Below are positions 1 through 10,734 of a stretch of DNA of 64,000 nt, one piece after another (the first letter of the stretch is position 1; the number at the start of each line of letters is the position of its first letter). The translations under genes were made by a program, and so were the position numbers. This DNA comes from Drechmeria coniospora. Lineage: Eukaryota; Ascomycota; Sordariomycetes; Hypocreales; Ophiocordycipitaceae. Under the pieces are notes generated by a model. The model was not told the DNA's origin. It saw nothing but the letters and a program-made list of their open reading frames with translations, and searched no databases. The stretch spans positions 7,227,222-7,291,221 of the forward strand of contig NC_054390.1 in the NCBI RefSeq assembly GCF_001625195.1, given 5' to 3'.

Positions 1-1394
1 GGGTCGAACTACGGCGGTGCCGGCGGCCGAGACAGCCACGGCAGCGGACGCACAGGCAACTCTGCGCGCACGGCCAACATTTCTGCTCCCGTCGCCGCGG
101 AGAACTCGCTCGGCTGGAATTGAAGCTGCGACGATGCCGTTGTACATTATATTTTTGCTTCTGTCGTCTCATTCGGGCCATTCTGCCTTATTCTTTTTCT
201 TGACTACTTTCGATACCCCTCGGGAGGACTCGTTCCACAATTGCCCAAGGCAGAGCCATCGTTATATATTTCTTTTTGGAAGACGTCGGCCGGCACCTTC
301 TCTCGATGGCGGGTGATGGTGATGGCGCAACCGCATCGTATTCTTTCCCCGCCGGGCACCGCCTTGTGGAATGCCGCTCTACCTACCGCCTTTGCCACCT
401 TTGGCATCGTCTCCAGACCTGTAACCTGGTGACCTTCGCCCCCTTTTTTGTCCCATCTTTTCCTTTCATGTTAATAATGGCCTTGTCCTCATCCTCGAGG
501 TGGAGGATATCAGGGCGTTCAGCCTCACGGCATTCATCGGGCCGAGGTCAAGCGCTGGCCTCAGCTGACTTGCTTTGGCTAGCCGACGACGAAGAGGAGG
601 AGGAGGGGGGGGGGGGGGGTTGGAAGATGAAGCTATGGGGTTCAAGCGGCGCCGGGCAGGGCGGCAGGATGAACCATGCGCATGGTGCTCGCGGCCGACG
701 ACGGACTGGCGGTGTTGCGAGGGCCCTGTCCGTTTCCCGCAGAAAGTGTTTGCTACTCTAGGATAGATCACATTTTTTTTCAGTCAATGAAGAGGTACTA
801 TGCTGAAGCTTGCGTGATGGGCGGAGTGCGAGGGGAGGCCAGTGTGAGACGAGGCCGGTGCCGGCTGTGCGTCATCGACGATAAACGAGAACATGTCTTC
901 GTGCATTTGTGGTGATGCCAACCTGGAGTTGTCGTTAAGGCTCCCATACTGCTTTGTTTGCATGTGTACTCTACAGTATTTACGGAGTACACTTGCACGG
1001 AGTACATTTGCAAGGAGTACATGCGCACACGCCAGACGCACGGCAGCGGCAGAGCTGACTGTGATGATATGATCGATCTTACGTCAGTCTTTGCCTGCCA
1101 CGACTCGTCTCCGCACTCCCGAGCAGGTTTCCCTCAGCAACTTGCTGTCTCACCTCTCCGTTTGCTGCCTCGAGCGTTGCTCCCGCATTCAGGTGGAAGC
1201 GCCTAGATTCCCGACCTCCAAGGCTAGGGTATACTTGCACTCTTCGCAAGGGCGAGAAAGCAAGAGGTCAGCAGTGGAAAGGATCGTGACGGCGACGGGC
1301 TGCATCGGTTGACAGCTGCTGCTGCTCCCTCTGCCACCCTACTTCCATCAAGACGAGGACAAGGGACGAGAACTAGGCTCCGACGAGGACAACG
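1..1394. other. Gene-free stretch upstream of the aldolase gene
   Basis: I see no convincing gene here. The open frames are short, overlap on both strands and resemble no family I know. A pure G run lies at about 607-620. A cluster of degenerate GTACGGAGTAC-type motifs lies at about 963-1022 (three to four near-copies of a ggagtac core). The last 200 bases probably hold the promoter and 5' leader of the downstream gene. Confidence 0.6.
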
Positions 1395-2523
1395 ATGACG
1401 ACAGCGACGGCAACGGCGGCCACGACAGGCACCTTGGCTGTCAAGATGGACACGAAGCCTCTCCAAAGTGAAGGCGATGGCGATGAAATGGCGTGTCATC
1501 TGGCGAGCTTGAGCCGCGGACCCAATCCCCTTTCTGGTACGAGTCGAAGCAGCGCACCGGTGGCCTCTCCGTCCTTACAACCCCCCGCGATCGCCGTTTC
1601 GGCTGCCTCCAAGTACGGCGGCTGACATGGGCACGTATGACAGGCATCCCTAAATTTCCTTCCTTCCACGAGCACAGGAAGCACATTGTGCTGCACATGG
1701 CCGCCGTCTTCCGCAACTGGGCGCGAAAAGGCTTCACCGAGGGCATCTCGGGCCACATCAGCGTCAGGGACCCCGAGTTTTCCAACCTCATCTGGATGAA
1801 CCCGATCGGAAAACATTTTGCCCTGCTCAACGGTGGCGACATGCTGTGTCTGCGCATCAGCGATGGGGAAATCGTAGGCGGCAACCGAGTGAGTGCATTC
1901 CCTCCCGCGGCGACCCCCCTCTCTCGACCGCACAACTCGTCACTGACGGACGGCTGGCTTCGCAGACTAGACCGGCAAACAACCCGGGTTATTACATCCA
2001 TTCCGAAGTTCATAAGGCAAGGCAAGACATCCATGCCATCTGTCACGCACACACCATCGCCGGTCGCGCCTGGGCCGTCTTTGGCAAGCCGCTCGAGATG
2101 ATTACGCAGGATATATGCGACGTCTATGGCGCCCTGGCCGTCGATGGCGAATACGCCGGTATTGTCACGGCTGAGCAGGAGGGCCGGCAGATCGCGCGAG
2201 CCCTCGGACCGAAAGGAAAGGCCGCCATACTGCTCAACCACGGGCTCATCAGCGTCGGTCAGACCGTTGATGAGGCTTCCTTCCTCTTCGGCCTCGTCGA
2301 CCGCAGTTGCGAGATTCAGCTCCGTGTCGAGGCAGCCTGTGCTGGAAATCCCGAGCTCAGGAAGAACATAATCCCTCACGAGCTTGCGCTGAACAACTTT
2401 AGGATGGCGGGTGAGAAGAACTGGCTATACGAGGAGGCACAACCGGATATCGAGTACGAGATTGCGATGGCAGGCCACGTCATTGCGGACGGTCTTGATG
2501 ACATTGGAATCGATATAAAATGA
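1395..2523 (+). CDS. Class II aldolase/adducin domain protein
   Basis: Three exons fit together in phase: 1395-1536, 1644-1888 and 1966-2523 (314 aa). Intron 1 has a CTGAC branch point and joins a split Gly codon to give [11 protein letters not shown]. Intron 2 starts GTGAGT and also has CTGAC. The protein carries the class II aldolase/adducin fold: an N-terminal [15 protein letters not shown] segment, the metal-binding His pair in [11 protein letters not shown], and a third His in NHGLISVG. Bacterial relatives are Zn-dependent fuculose- or ribulose-phosphate aldolases and epimerases. Fungal members are cytosolic and mostly of unknown substrate, so the exact reaction cannot be read from the sequence. 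An alternative start is Met18 at 1446. Confidence 0.88.
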
Positions 2524-3319
2524 AGCCTCCTTCTTGTCCGAGGGCACCGCAGGGTACACATGGACGGCAGGGATCGAACCAGTGCAATTTTAGGGTTCAT
2601 GGTATTGCTATTTTCTATTCATGGGGTCAAGCTAGCTTGACTTGCAGACTTGTAGTGTTCGCCATCTTCCAGGAGTCTCGTCTCGGACAGGTATCGCAAC
2701 CAAACCGCCATGCAGGCAGGGGCCGATGCCATTGGCATTGGCTGTAGACATGTGAAAACTCTCAGTACCATTTCATATTTCTGTTGAGCAATGGGGTATT
2801 CACTGTAGACCGTGTTGTCTCCTTTTAACTCTCGCGATTGCTCCATGGTAACATAATGTCATTGCATGCCTTGCTTGCTCCCAACTATTGAAGATTCTCA
2901 TGGCTTGACACCCCCTGTGGTCTTTTTGAGCCAGGCTTTCCATTGTGATACAACGAGAAGGAACTCCGACTAAGCACATCGATGGTAATGATGACGACGA
3001 CGAGGGATAGCAGGTAGCACTAGGGGGACATGAGAGATGAAGAAATAATATACATCACAAACGCCGTTGATCACGTTGAAATTATCAGACCTGTTGTCCT
3101 CGGGTGCAGACTTTTTTCCGTTCCCCCCCCCTTCCCTACATCTCTTCATTCCATTCTTCTTGATCACTCCTCAATCATTTATCTTTTGCGTCCCTGGTCG
3201 TGTGTGGTGTCAGATGCGCATCCAAGTGAAATGTATCCCTTCTGCGTGGGCACAGCCAGCTGCCACAAGGCCTCTACAGCTCCGTCAGGGGTAGCAGTAG
3301 ACGCAATCGGCAGACTGGC
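2524..3319. other. Convergent intergenic region
   Basis: This is the region between two convergent genes. It holds 3' ends and no supported gene. A TTCGATCC-like motif on the minus strand near 2565-2580 resembles a tRNA T-loop, but no cloverleaf can be folded around it. Confidence 0.5.
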
Positions 3320-4501
3320 TTAAAGGGCGGCGGGAACGTAGAGGGGTATCTCCATGGGCATTTCGCGGTGCGGTTTAAGCGAATCGATCGAGCCGGAGAC
3401 GTGGGAGGCCTCGACCGGTTTGCGGGTGAAGAAGACGAGCATGTCGCGTGTAGCGTGCCTGGATTCGTCGATGGCACACACGGGGGAGAGACTGTGCTTG
3501 CGTTCGTGATCGACAATGAGAAGAGTATCAAGAAAGGTCTTGTGCTGGACCCGAGACAGGATGTGGTGTGGTGAGACGTCGGATAAGGGGATGCCCGTCG
3601 TTTCTGCCATGTCGTGCATGAATGTAGCGGCGCTGCCGGGGACCATGTTGTTGCTGCTGAGAAATGTGGTCATGGTGTGGTCGACGCCGTCGGAATGAAC
3701 ACCTTCGAGGGCGGGTTCACCCACGAGCTCTGGAGTGGTGACAGTCCGAAGGTTGAAGAGGGTGCATACCCATTTTTGGCTGTCGTATGAGAGCTTGGGT
3801 CGTTGCGTCGTGGGAACGCCGTGCAGCATGAGGGCTTTGAAGGCGAAGAGAGCTTGGAAGACGGAATTGAGTTGGAGCTCATCCTGGACTTCGTCGAACC
3901 TTCGCAGCTGTCCGGAGTCGTGACGCTTGAAGTCTTCCTCGGCCGTGAGCTTGAAGGGTTGGAATTCGAGCCGGCGGAGGCTGCGGGTGTCGAAGTCGAT
4001 ACAGAAGCGACCGTTACGAGAACGGCGGAAGGGGAGAGTCGGGTCGTGGTAGAGCCGGTCGCTGACGGTCTGCATGCCGGCGAGGTCTCCGGGGTCGGCG
4101 CCAAGTCCGAGGAGGAGGGGTAGCATATCCCGGCTCTCGATGAAGACAGCACGGTCCTCGATGTAGCGGGCGCGGAGCTTCATGATCCGCGCGACGGTCT
4201 CGTAGAAACCGGGTCGATATAACTGCCGATGGACATCGAGCTGGGTCGATCCCGGCACCGGCCTCAAGGGCGACGGGGCGGTCCGACTCCTGCCGAAAAG
4301 GGATGACGATGCCGCTACCTGGGCCGGGTGGGCGCGGGAGTCGACGGCCTCGATGGCCTCGACGGCCTTGTCTTTGCCGGAGGCATGGAACGGCCGACAG
4401 CCTCGGCAGGCAGGAGACGAGATGCCGGTAGTTAAGGTGGTCTGGCGAAGCAAAGACGTGGGTACACGAACCGCTCGTTTCGCTGCAACGGAATATGTCA
4501 T
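3320..4501 (-). CDS. 2OG-Fe(II) dioxygenase, BsmA/isoleucine-hydroxylase type
   Basis: One uninterrupted exon encodes 393 aa. The C-terminal half matches the 2OG-Fe dioxygenase family that includes bacterial L-isoleucine 4-hydroxylase and BsmA. It has the iron motif H269-x-D271 in GVHSDGVDH, the distal iron His336 in VDHERKHSLSP, and a RDMLVFFTRK segment (Arg352) where the family binds 2-oxoglutarate. The family hydroxylates free aliphatic amino acids; the substrate here is unknown. The first 45 residues are basic and rich in Arg, Ser and Thr and could be a mitochondrial presequence, which is an inference. Residues 90-260 hold the usual helical lead-in. The gene lies among other small-molecule enzymes. 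Confidence 0.78.
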   Translation of the reverse strand: MTYSVAAKRAVRVPTSLLRQTTLTTGISSPACRGCRPFHASGKDKAVEAIEAVDSRAHPAQVAASSSLFGRSRTAPSPLRPVPGSTQLDVHRQLYRPGFYETVARIMKLRARYIEDRAVFIESRDMLPLLLGLGADPGDLAGMQTVSDRLYHDPTLPFRRSRNGRFCIDFDTRSLRRLEFQPFKLTAEEDFKRHDSGQLRRFDEVQDELQLNSVFQALFAFKALMLHGVPTTQRPKLSYDSQKWVCTLFNLRTVTTPELVGEPALEGVHSDGVDHTMTTFLSSNNMVPGSAATFMHDMAETTGIPLSDVSPHHILSRVQHKTFLDTLLIVDHERKHSLSPVCAIDESRHATRDMLVFFTRKPVEASHVSGSIDSLKPHREMPMEIPLYVPAAL

Positions 4502-6789
4502 TGTCTCGATAGTGAATTGAAGTCAACTAGTAGAATAGCTCAAGAGCAGATGGCTCACGGTAGCTAACCTCCCACTCGTGCAGCAGAACGAATAGGTTGC
4601 GGCTCAGGGTAGCCAGGGTAGCCTTGGAAGCGAGACTGACTCAGGGCAGTGCTCAGCTAGTTTTCTTCTTTCCGAGTGGCTCAGGATAGCCCTCAATCAG
4701 AATCAGGATTTGTGTAAGAGCGGCTCAGGATAGCCCTCTGTGCTTTGGGAATCAGGAGGTAGAGTTGCGGCTCAGGATAGCCCTCTTGGTAATAAAAGCA
4801 AAGACGAGGTGGTCCAGGAGGCAAAGGGGGGGAAGACCTCTACCGGCCCTAGGATGCAGGAACACGCGTGTTATAAAGACGAAAGGAACAAGCAGGGCAT
4901 GTCTGTCCGTCTGCAACGTCACAGAACGGCACAGTGGGTTGTGGCCTCCCCCCCTGTGTTGCTCGTTACAGAGTAGTAGCACATGTCCTTGGCCACGTCA
5001 AACTTGCACTATGAGAGCATAAATTGCAGCCTGCCGCTTGTGTCTGCGTGTCGTCTCTAGCGCTTCTTCTTGCTCCGTCCCCGTCCCCGTCCCCGTCTGC
5101 CTCTCTCCCCGTGTGCGCCCCAAGCTGGCCGTAGGAGAGCTGATGTCAGACTTCTTGGCAGGCTGCTCAACCATCGACTGTCGCCCCGCTCGTGCAACGG
5201 GGACCCGCCGGTAAGCGATGCCCAGTCAGACGGTAGGGTCGGTATTATTATCGGATGTTGCCCAACAGGCGTGCTACGCAGACGCCTACTGCGAGGCAGT
5301 ACTTGGATACACGGCAGCGTCGCCGATAATAAAAATGAAGGCTGCCACTTGCAAGAAGTCATCGTAATCTGGAGCGTAAAATCCTCGGTCCTTTTTCATG
5401 TCGCCGAGCCGTCATCCCCGGATTCACCGGCCATGCCTCCTGGACACCCGGTAGGGACAGTCGGGCCACGTCGGAACCGACGACCCCTTCTGTTACTCAG
5501 TTCTTCCCGAACCAAGCCACTTTAATCGTTCTGATATTCATTGCTGAGAGTGCCCAATGGACGGAAGCAAGTTGGGCATGTTGTACGTGCGTGCGTAACA
5601 TGCCAGACCAGGAGGACAGGCCCAAACTCGCCGGAACGGTTACGGCGGTGATGGGTATCGATCACGCCTTCGCGTTGGGCTCTACGGAGTACCAAATATC
5701 AGCATCGCTGAAGATGGCCAATGGATGACCATGTCTTAATCGTGGAGGGTCGCAACGAAGCTTGAACCGTCGTCACTCCGTACGCACGCACGGCCGGGTC
5801 CTTCCCCTTCCATTTCTGATTGCGCTGTCGTACTACTACCCGATGAAAATGGACCGAAGAGAGGATTGGCTACGTATGAGCCCATAGACTGTCGGTGCGT
5901 GCGCGTGTGCATCGAATATGTGCAGCAACAAATGTACACTGTTGGTGTGCCGGCACCGATTAGCATTGCTCCGTGGCCCCGGCCCGGGAGCGGAACAACT
6001 GAGCAATCAGAGGGCAGCGTCACGACCCCGGATGGCCCAAACAGGCAATTCCATACAAACCGCCTGCGAGCATCTCCCGCCGCTGTCGTCCCCCGTTTCG
6101 TGCAGGTAAGTTGGCAACGGCAGCGTCGAATTCCCGCAGTCGAATGTGCCGCAAAGAGGAGCGAGTTGAGGTCACAGTGCAGATTTATCATGTCAGCAAG
6201 CACTCCGTCTCGTGCGCGCGTACGGAGTACAAGGCACACAACGGTAGATTCTACCCTTTGCCCTCGTCCCATGTGCGTCATGTGCATGTCCGGGGTGGTG
6301 AAAAAGAAAGTCGTTCGGGAGACAGACTGTCCTGTATTACCTATTCATTCCGGCACGACCGTCTTGACGTTTCAGAAGGCGAAAAATGAGCCAGTCAAAT
6401 ACAGCCGAGCGGCTGACTCCCGGGACCGGCTGACGTGTTCAGTTATTACTGTCCATATGCACTTCCTTCTTCCACCGCGCGTCGCCTAGGATGTGGCGCA
6501 GTTTTGGGAAGCAAGGATGAAGACGTAGATCCAGCATCAAGGCGAGCCTCGCACACGACAGGTATATTAGACGTCGTGGTCGTCTTCCCAGGACACGCGT
6601 ACTGCGGGGAGCGTCCATGACCGGAAAAGACAGGCCACGGCTTCCGGCTCATCAGTACTGAAAAAGAGAAACCTTGCCTCTCGGCCATGTTATGGGTGAT
6701 GGTTGTTTGGAATCAAGCGAATTTGTATAGATGCATGAGGGTGGCGTGAATGAAAATACAAAATCGTCGCAGCGAGGTAGGTCGGAGGC
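4502..6789. other. Gene-poor interval
   Basis: Only short overlapping frames occur here, none with recognisable domains. It contains the short repeats at 4605-4790 (listed separately) and scattered GTACGGAGTAC half-sites near 5690 and 6220. The open frame of 207 codons at 5866-6489 has no domain, no start context of note and frames open on the opposite strand, so I do not call it. Confidence 0.5.
4605..4790. repeat. Interspersed short repeat, core CGGCTCAGGATAGCCCTC
   Basis: The core TCAGGATAGCCCTC occurs at 4681, 4725 and 4772, spaced 44 and 47 bp, and is usually preceded by (G)CGGC. A degenerate version (ggctcagggtagcc) lies near 4611. The block sits about 200-280 bp upstream of the dioxygenase start, within its likely promoter region. 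The function is unknown. Confidence 0.75.
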
Positions 6790-7554
6790 TCAAGCAGTCA
6801 CCGCCACGGCATCGACAGCGTCGGCCATCTCCCCCATCGTCCTGTAGTGCCACGAGTATGCGACGCGGCCTTCGTAGTCTTTTGGATCCCCCCCCATCAC
6901 GCTCTCTACCTCTCCGCCGCGCTCGATCCAGGCGCTCGCGAGGGCCATGTCCTTGGCCGGCACGTGATCGTGGTGAAGCGACTGCGCCGTGTGGATGATG
7001 CCGTCCCGGTCGACGCCGAGGTCTCGACGGCAGTGCTCGACAAGGTACTCAAAGTTGCGAAGGTTGGGCTTGTAGGAGCCAATCTCTTCGGCCGTGTAGA
7101 TGGCGTCAAACTCGATGCCCGCCAGCTGCTTGGCGAGCGTCCTCTCAAACGAGCCCCTGTCGACGTTGGAGAGGATTACGAGCTTGAAGTGACGATGCAG
7201 GCGCCGGAGGGCCTCGACCGTGTCGGCGTAGACGGGCCAGTCGCCCACGCCGGCGCCGAAGCGCGCCTTGTCCTCGGCCGAGGTCCGGACGCCGAGCTCG
7301 GCGGCCAGCGCACCGTAGGCTTCGGCCAGCACGATTTGGTACGGGGCAGTGGGTTGCGCGCGCTGGATGATGCCTTCGTTTCGGATGAAGGCCTTGAGCG
7401 TAGCCAAACGATCCGAATGCAACGGGTGCGAGCTGTCCAGCTGCCGGGTCAGGGGCTCGAGGGCCTTGTAGATGCCACCCTCCCAGTCGACGAGGGTGCC
7501 ATAGCAGTCAAAGGTGAGGCATTTAAAGGACGTGATCAGTCGTGAGGTGGCCAT
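6790..7554 (-). CDS. HAD-superfamily hydrolase, haloacid dehalogenase type II-like
   Basis: A single exon gives 254 aa from the chosen ATG at 7554. The frame stays open to an upstream Met at 7695, but the extra residues are not family-like. HAD motifs appear in order: the nucleophile Asp16 in FDCYGTLVDWE (motif I), ILSNVD (motif II) and the Lys in SYKPN (motif III). A cap domain lies between motifs I and II. The DCYGTL form is typical of L-2-haloacid dehalogenase-like enzymes, which hydrolyse 2-haloacids through an aspartyl ester. Many fungal homologues have unproven substrates. No signal peptide is visible, so the protein is presumably cytosolic. Confidence 0.85.
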   Translation of the reverse strand: MATSRLITSFKCLTFDCYGTLVDWEGGIYKALEPLTRQLDSSHPLHSDRLATLKAFIRNEGIIQRAQPTAPYQIVLAEAYGALAAELGVRTSAEDKARFGAGVGDWPVYADTVEALRRLHRHFKLVILSNVDRGSFERTLAKQLAGIEFDAIYTAEEIGSYKPNLRNFEYLVEHCRRDLGVDRDGIIHTAQSLHHDHVPAKDMALASAWIERGGEVESVMGGDPKDYEGRVAYSWHYRTMGEMADAVDAVAVTA

Positions 7555-8733
7555 CTTTGCTTCGAGCGTGCTATGTACTGGGACGTGGTAGTGGCCGGCT
7601 CTCCGAGGCTGAAGCGACCAGGAGATGAGACTGAAATAAGAAGCCAACGGGCGAGCGGGCGAGGACCTCCCATACGAGTTCGTCAAAAGTGCCACGTTCT
7701 CCCACGGGAAGTCGGCTGTGCCTCCGGCTCGTCTTCCGTCTGACTAAGGCGTGAAAACGTCTGACTGTGCATCCGATCATGAGCAGAATGCCGCCCCCCA
7801 AAGCGGCAGAACAGACCCTGGAGCCCCACCACACCGGCCGGGGATGCCCGATCTCGTTGGAGCCAGATCACCTCGTGCGCATGCAGTACGCGGCATTTTC
7901 GATTGGAAGAACTGAAGACAGGGTTGTATCAATGGAAATATCGTGCAAGAGGGAACCGTCAGACAAAGGGACTGGTGTAGTCGGTCAACGAGAGCTTCAC
8001 AAGAATGCGTACAAGTCGGTTGGCGTAGCTGCCCAAAACTGAAGAAATAGATGAGAACAAAGTAAATCAAGATTGAGCCACTGGCAAGGTGGGAGAATGC
8101 CTGGGCTCCTGCACAGCATCAATTGCCATCCGTATAGGAGAACCGGCATGTACTGTTGCCGTTGCAATGGCTGTGGAACACCTGGTCGAAAGAGGAACTG
8201 AAATTTTCGCCGGAAATTCACCTGCCTGGAGAGCGGCTCGTTTTCCAACGAACAGCTGTCGCCTCCGCAGCGTCATTGTTGCCATGAGTAAATTCGTCTC
8301 GGAATGCTCACTCACTATGAGACGGCAACGGAGGTTGTTGGCGCTATCAATATCCGTCCTCTCTACCATCCTTCCGTCATGCTTTTCTCACCTCCAAAAC
8401 TAGCAATGACATCAGATCACACTCAGACTGGGTCTGCAAAGACTAATACGGTGCTTAGCTGATGAACCAAGAAAGGTGTTAGCGGCAACGGTAAGCTTAC
8501 GCCTCGACGGATGCTGTTGCGCAACTCTCTCTGTCCGGCCATGCGTGCACTGTAGAAAGGGGTGTGTTAAGGATACGCGAACTGTGTGCTCGTACAGGCT
8601 GAAGCTAAATCCAACAAACAGAACAAACTGAATAAGACGTTATTGCTGGTATTCGTAAAGGGAGGGAAAGGAGAGCATACCGTGCCATTTTTATCGACCT
8701 TGATCTCGGTGCCTTCGACTTCACGACGGCAGC
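7555..8733. other. Divergent promoter region between HAD and PLP decarboxylase genes
   Basis: The two flanking genes diverge from this 1.2-kb stretch. Open frames inside it are short and lack domain features. I see no RNA gene or repeat. Confidence 0.45.
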
Positions 8734-10314
8734 ATGCCCGCCTCCGACCACGAGCACGAAGATGAGATCCGTAACGGTCACAGCAACGGACGATACAAAG
8801 CAAAGTCCGGCTTGCATCGTGCCGAAGAGACCGAGGATCTCATCGAGGCGATAAAATCACTCATAGTACCCTACATCCGCGAGGCGGACGAGGCGGCGGC
8901 GGCCAAAGCATCGGGTCGCGCGCAGGTGGATTCGCACGGGCACGAACGAGGTCGAAACGCCCTCGTCGAACCTCACAAACCGCGGGAGCTGCTGGACCGC
9001 CTCCGCTTCTCGCTGCCTCGGGCTGAAGGAGAGGGGAAGGACGGGCTCGTCGACGCCATCCAGCGCATCCTCCGGTACAGCGTCAACACCTGGGACCAGG
9101 GATTCCTCGACAAGCTGACGGCCAGCACGAACGCCGTCGGCGTCGTGTCGGAGATGGTGCTCGCCGTGCTCAACACAAACGTCCACGTCTACCATGTGTC
9201 GCCGGCCCTGACCGTCGTCGAAAAAGTCACGGCGCGGGCCCTGGCGTCGTACTTTGGCTTCGACGGCCCTCACGCCGGCGGCGTCACATGCCAGGGGGGC
9301 AGCGCGTCCAACCTGACGTCGCTCGTCATCGCCCGAGCCGCGCTCTACCCCGAGACGAAGTTGCTGGGCGCTCAGGGGCACCGCTTTGCCGTCTTCACCA
9401 GCGAGCACGGCCACTTCTCGGTCGAAAAGGCTGCCGTAACGTGCGGCATGGGCGCGGCGAGCGTCGTATGCGTGCCCGTGGATGCCGCCGGCCGCATGGA
9501 GCCGCCGGCGCTGCGGTCTCTCATCCTCGAAGCCCTGGCCCAGGGCAGGACGCCGCTGTACGTCAACGCCACGGCGGGCACGACGGTGCTGGGCGCCTAC
9601 GATCCGATCGGCAAGATTCGTTCCATCTGCGACGAGTTCGGGCTCTGGCTGCACGTCGACGGCTCCTGGGGGGGCGCCGTCTGCTTCTCCGAAAGGCACC
9701 GGCACAAGCTCGACGGCACCGAGCTGGCCGACTCGCTGACCATCAACCCGCAGAAGATGCTCAACGTGCCTATGACATGCTCCTTTCTGCTCACAAACGA
9801 CTTGCGCCGCTTCCACGCCGCGAACTCGCTGCGGGCCGGGTACCTGTTTCACGACGCCGAGGGCGACGACGTGTGGGACCTCGCCGACCTGACGCTTCAG
9901 TGCGGACGAAAGGCCGACAGCCTGAAGCTTGCGCTTGCCTGGATCTACTACGGACCGACGGGCTTCGGCGACGGCATCGACCACGCGTTCGACATGGCGT
10001 ACCACCTGACCGACTTGGTCGTCCGGTCGGCCGACTTTGAGCTCGTATCGCTCAGCCCGCCATCGTCACTTCAGGTGTGCTTCTACTACGCGCCCGGGGG
10101 TAGCGTCTCGGACGAGGCGGAAGAAAACTCACGGCGCACGAGGGCCATGGTGGACAAGATGCTCGGTCGGGGCTTCATGTTCGACTTTGCGCCCGGGCCG
10201 AGGGGCCACTTCTTCCGCGTCGTCGTCAACTGCCAGACGCTCATCGGGACGGTAAACGGCTTGTTCAAGGGCCTCGAGGAGGCTGGTCACGAGGTCATGA
10301 GTCGTCCGGGGTGA
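8734..10314 (+). CDS. Group II PLP-dependent amino-acid decarboxylase (glutamate/aspartate/cysteine-sulfinate type)
   Basis: One exon of 526 aa, close to the family length of about 510. It follows the GAD/CSAD pattern. HVDGSWGG contains Asp309, which should contact the PLP ring nitrogen. NPQKMLNVPMTCSFLL contains Lys341, the Schiff-base lysine. GYLFHD and LQCGRKADSLKLALAW follow in the expected places. These enzymes decarboxylate Glu to GABA, Asp to beta-alanine or cysteine sulfinate to hypotaurine; the motifs do not decide among them. The residue before the catalytic Lys is Gln, where animal GAD/CSAD have His. The first 70 residues are hydrophilic and variable. It is presumably cytosolic. 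The convergent neighbour encodes a free thioesterase. Confidence 0.92.
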   Translation: MPASDHEHEDEIRNGHSNGRYKAKSGLHRAEETEDLIEAIKSLIVPYIREADEAAAAKASGRAQVDSHGHERGRNALVEPHKPRELLDRLRFSLPRAEGEGKDGLVDAIQRILRYSVNTWDQGFLDKLTASTNAVGVVSEMVLAVLNTNVHVYHVSPALTVVEKVTARALASYFGFDGPHAGGVTCQGGSASNLTSLVIARAALYPETKLLGAQGHRFAVFTSEHGHFSVEKAAVTCGMGAASVVCVPVDAAGRMEPPALRSLILEALAQGRTPLYVNATAGTTVLGAYDPIGKIRSICDEFGLWLHVDGSWGGAVCFSERHRHKLDGTELADSLTINPQKMLNVPMTCSFLLTNDLRRFHAANSLRAGYLFHDAEGDDVWDLADLTLQCGRKADSLKLALAWIYYGPTGFGDGIDHAFDMAYHLTDLVVRSADFELVSLSPPSSLQVCFYYAPGGSVSDEAEENSRRTRAMVDKMLGRGFMFDFAPGPRGHFFRVVVNCQTLIGTVNGLFKGLEEAGHEVMSRPG

Positions 10315-10734
10315 GCTGTTTGGTTGGTGAGCAACGGCAAGCGGATTCGGTAGAGGTGCGAACCGGACGAGTCATCGTAACTGTCGTGTTGGAGGCAAGC
10401 GGTATCGTTTGCCCATAATCAGCGTACGCGTTCCACGGAGGGCATGCCAAACCGCCGCCCATCATCCGTCATCATATTGAACTCTATTCAACGCTGGCCT
10501 TGTCCATGATTGATTCCATCGGTCTCGTGCAACTTCATATCATTCCTTCGTCCTCGCCGCAGCGCTGCGTGTCCACGAAACTGGATCAGAACATGCCAGA
10601 TGAAAGTTTCTGCTTGGTAGGTGCGTGAAGGCAGTCGAGAATCTCGAGTCCTTCGTTCAATTGGGCCGTCAATGCCCGCATCTTCCCATGTCGTTAACTT
10701 TTATCTCGTTCGCGTGAGATGGGAGAGGAGGTTG
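10315..10734. other. Convergent 3' intergenic region
   Basis: This is the gap between the stop codons of the decarboxylase and the thioesterase. It presumably holds both polyadenylation regions. No other feature is seen. Confidence 0.5.

Noticed and set aside
1441..2379. 312-codon minus-strand frame over the aldolase gene
   Set aside because: It is the antisense shadow of the class II aldolase exons and crosses both introns.
2555..2625. tRNA-like T-loop motif on the minus strand
   Set aside because: GGTTCGATCC is present, but the T-stem does not pair and no acceptor or D-arm can be found.
5866..6489. 207-codon plus-strand open frame
   Set aside because: No domain, signal or conserved-looking segment. 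A 183-codon frame overlaps it on the other strand, and the region contains intergenic motif words.
8857..10005. 382-codon minus-strand frame over the decarboxylase gene
   Set aside because: It is an antisense shadow caused by high third-position GC; the plus strand has clear PLP motifs.
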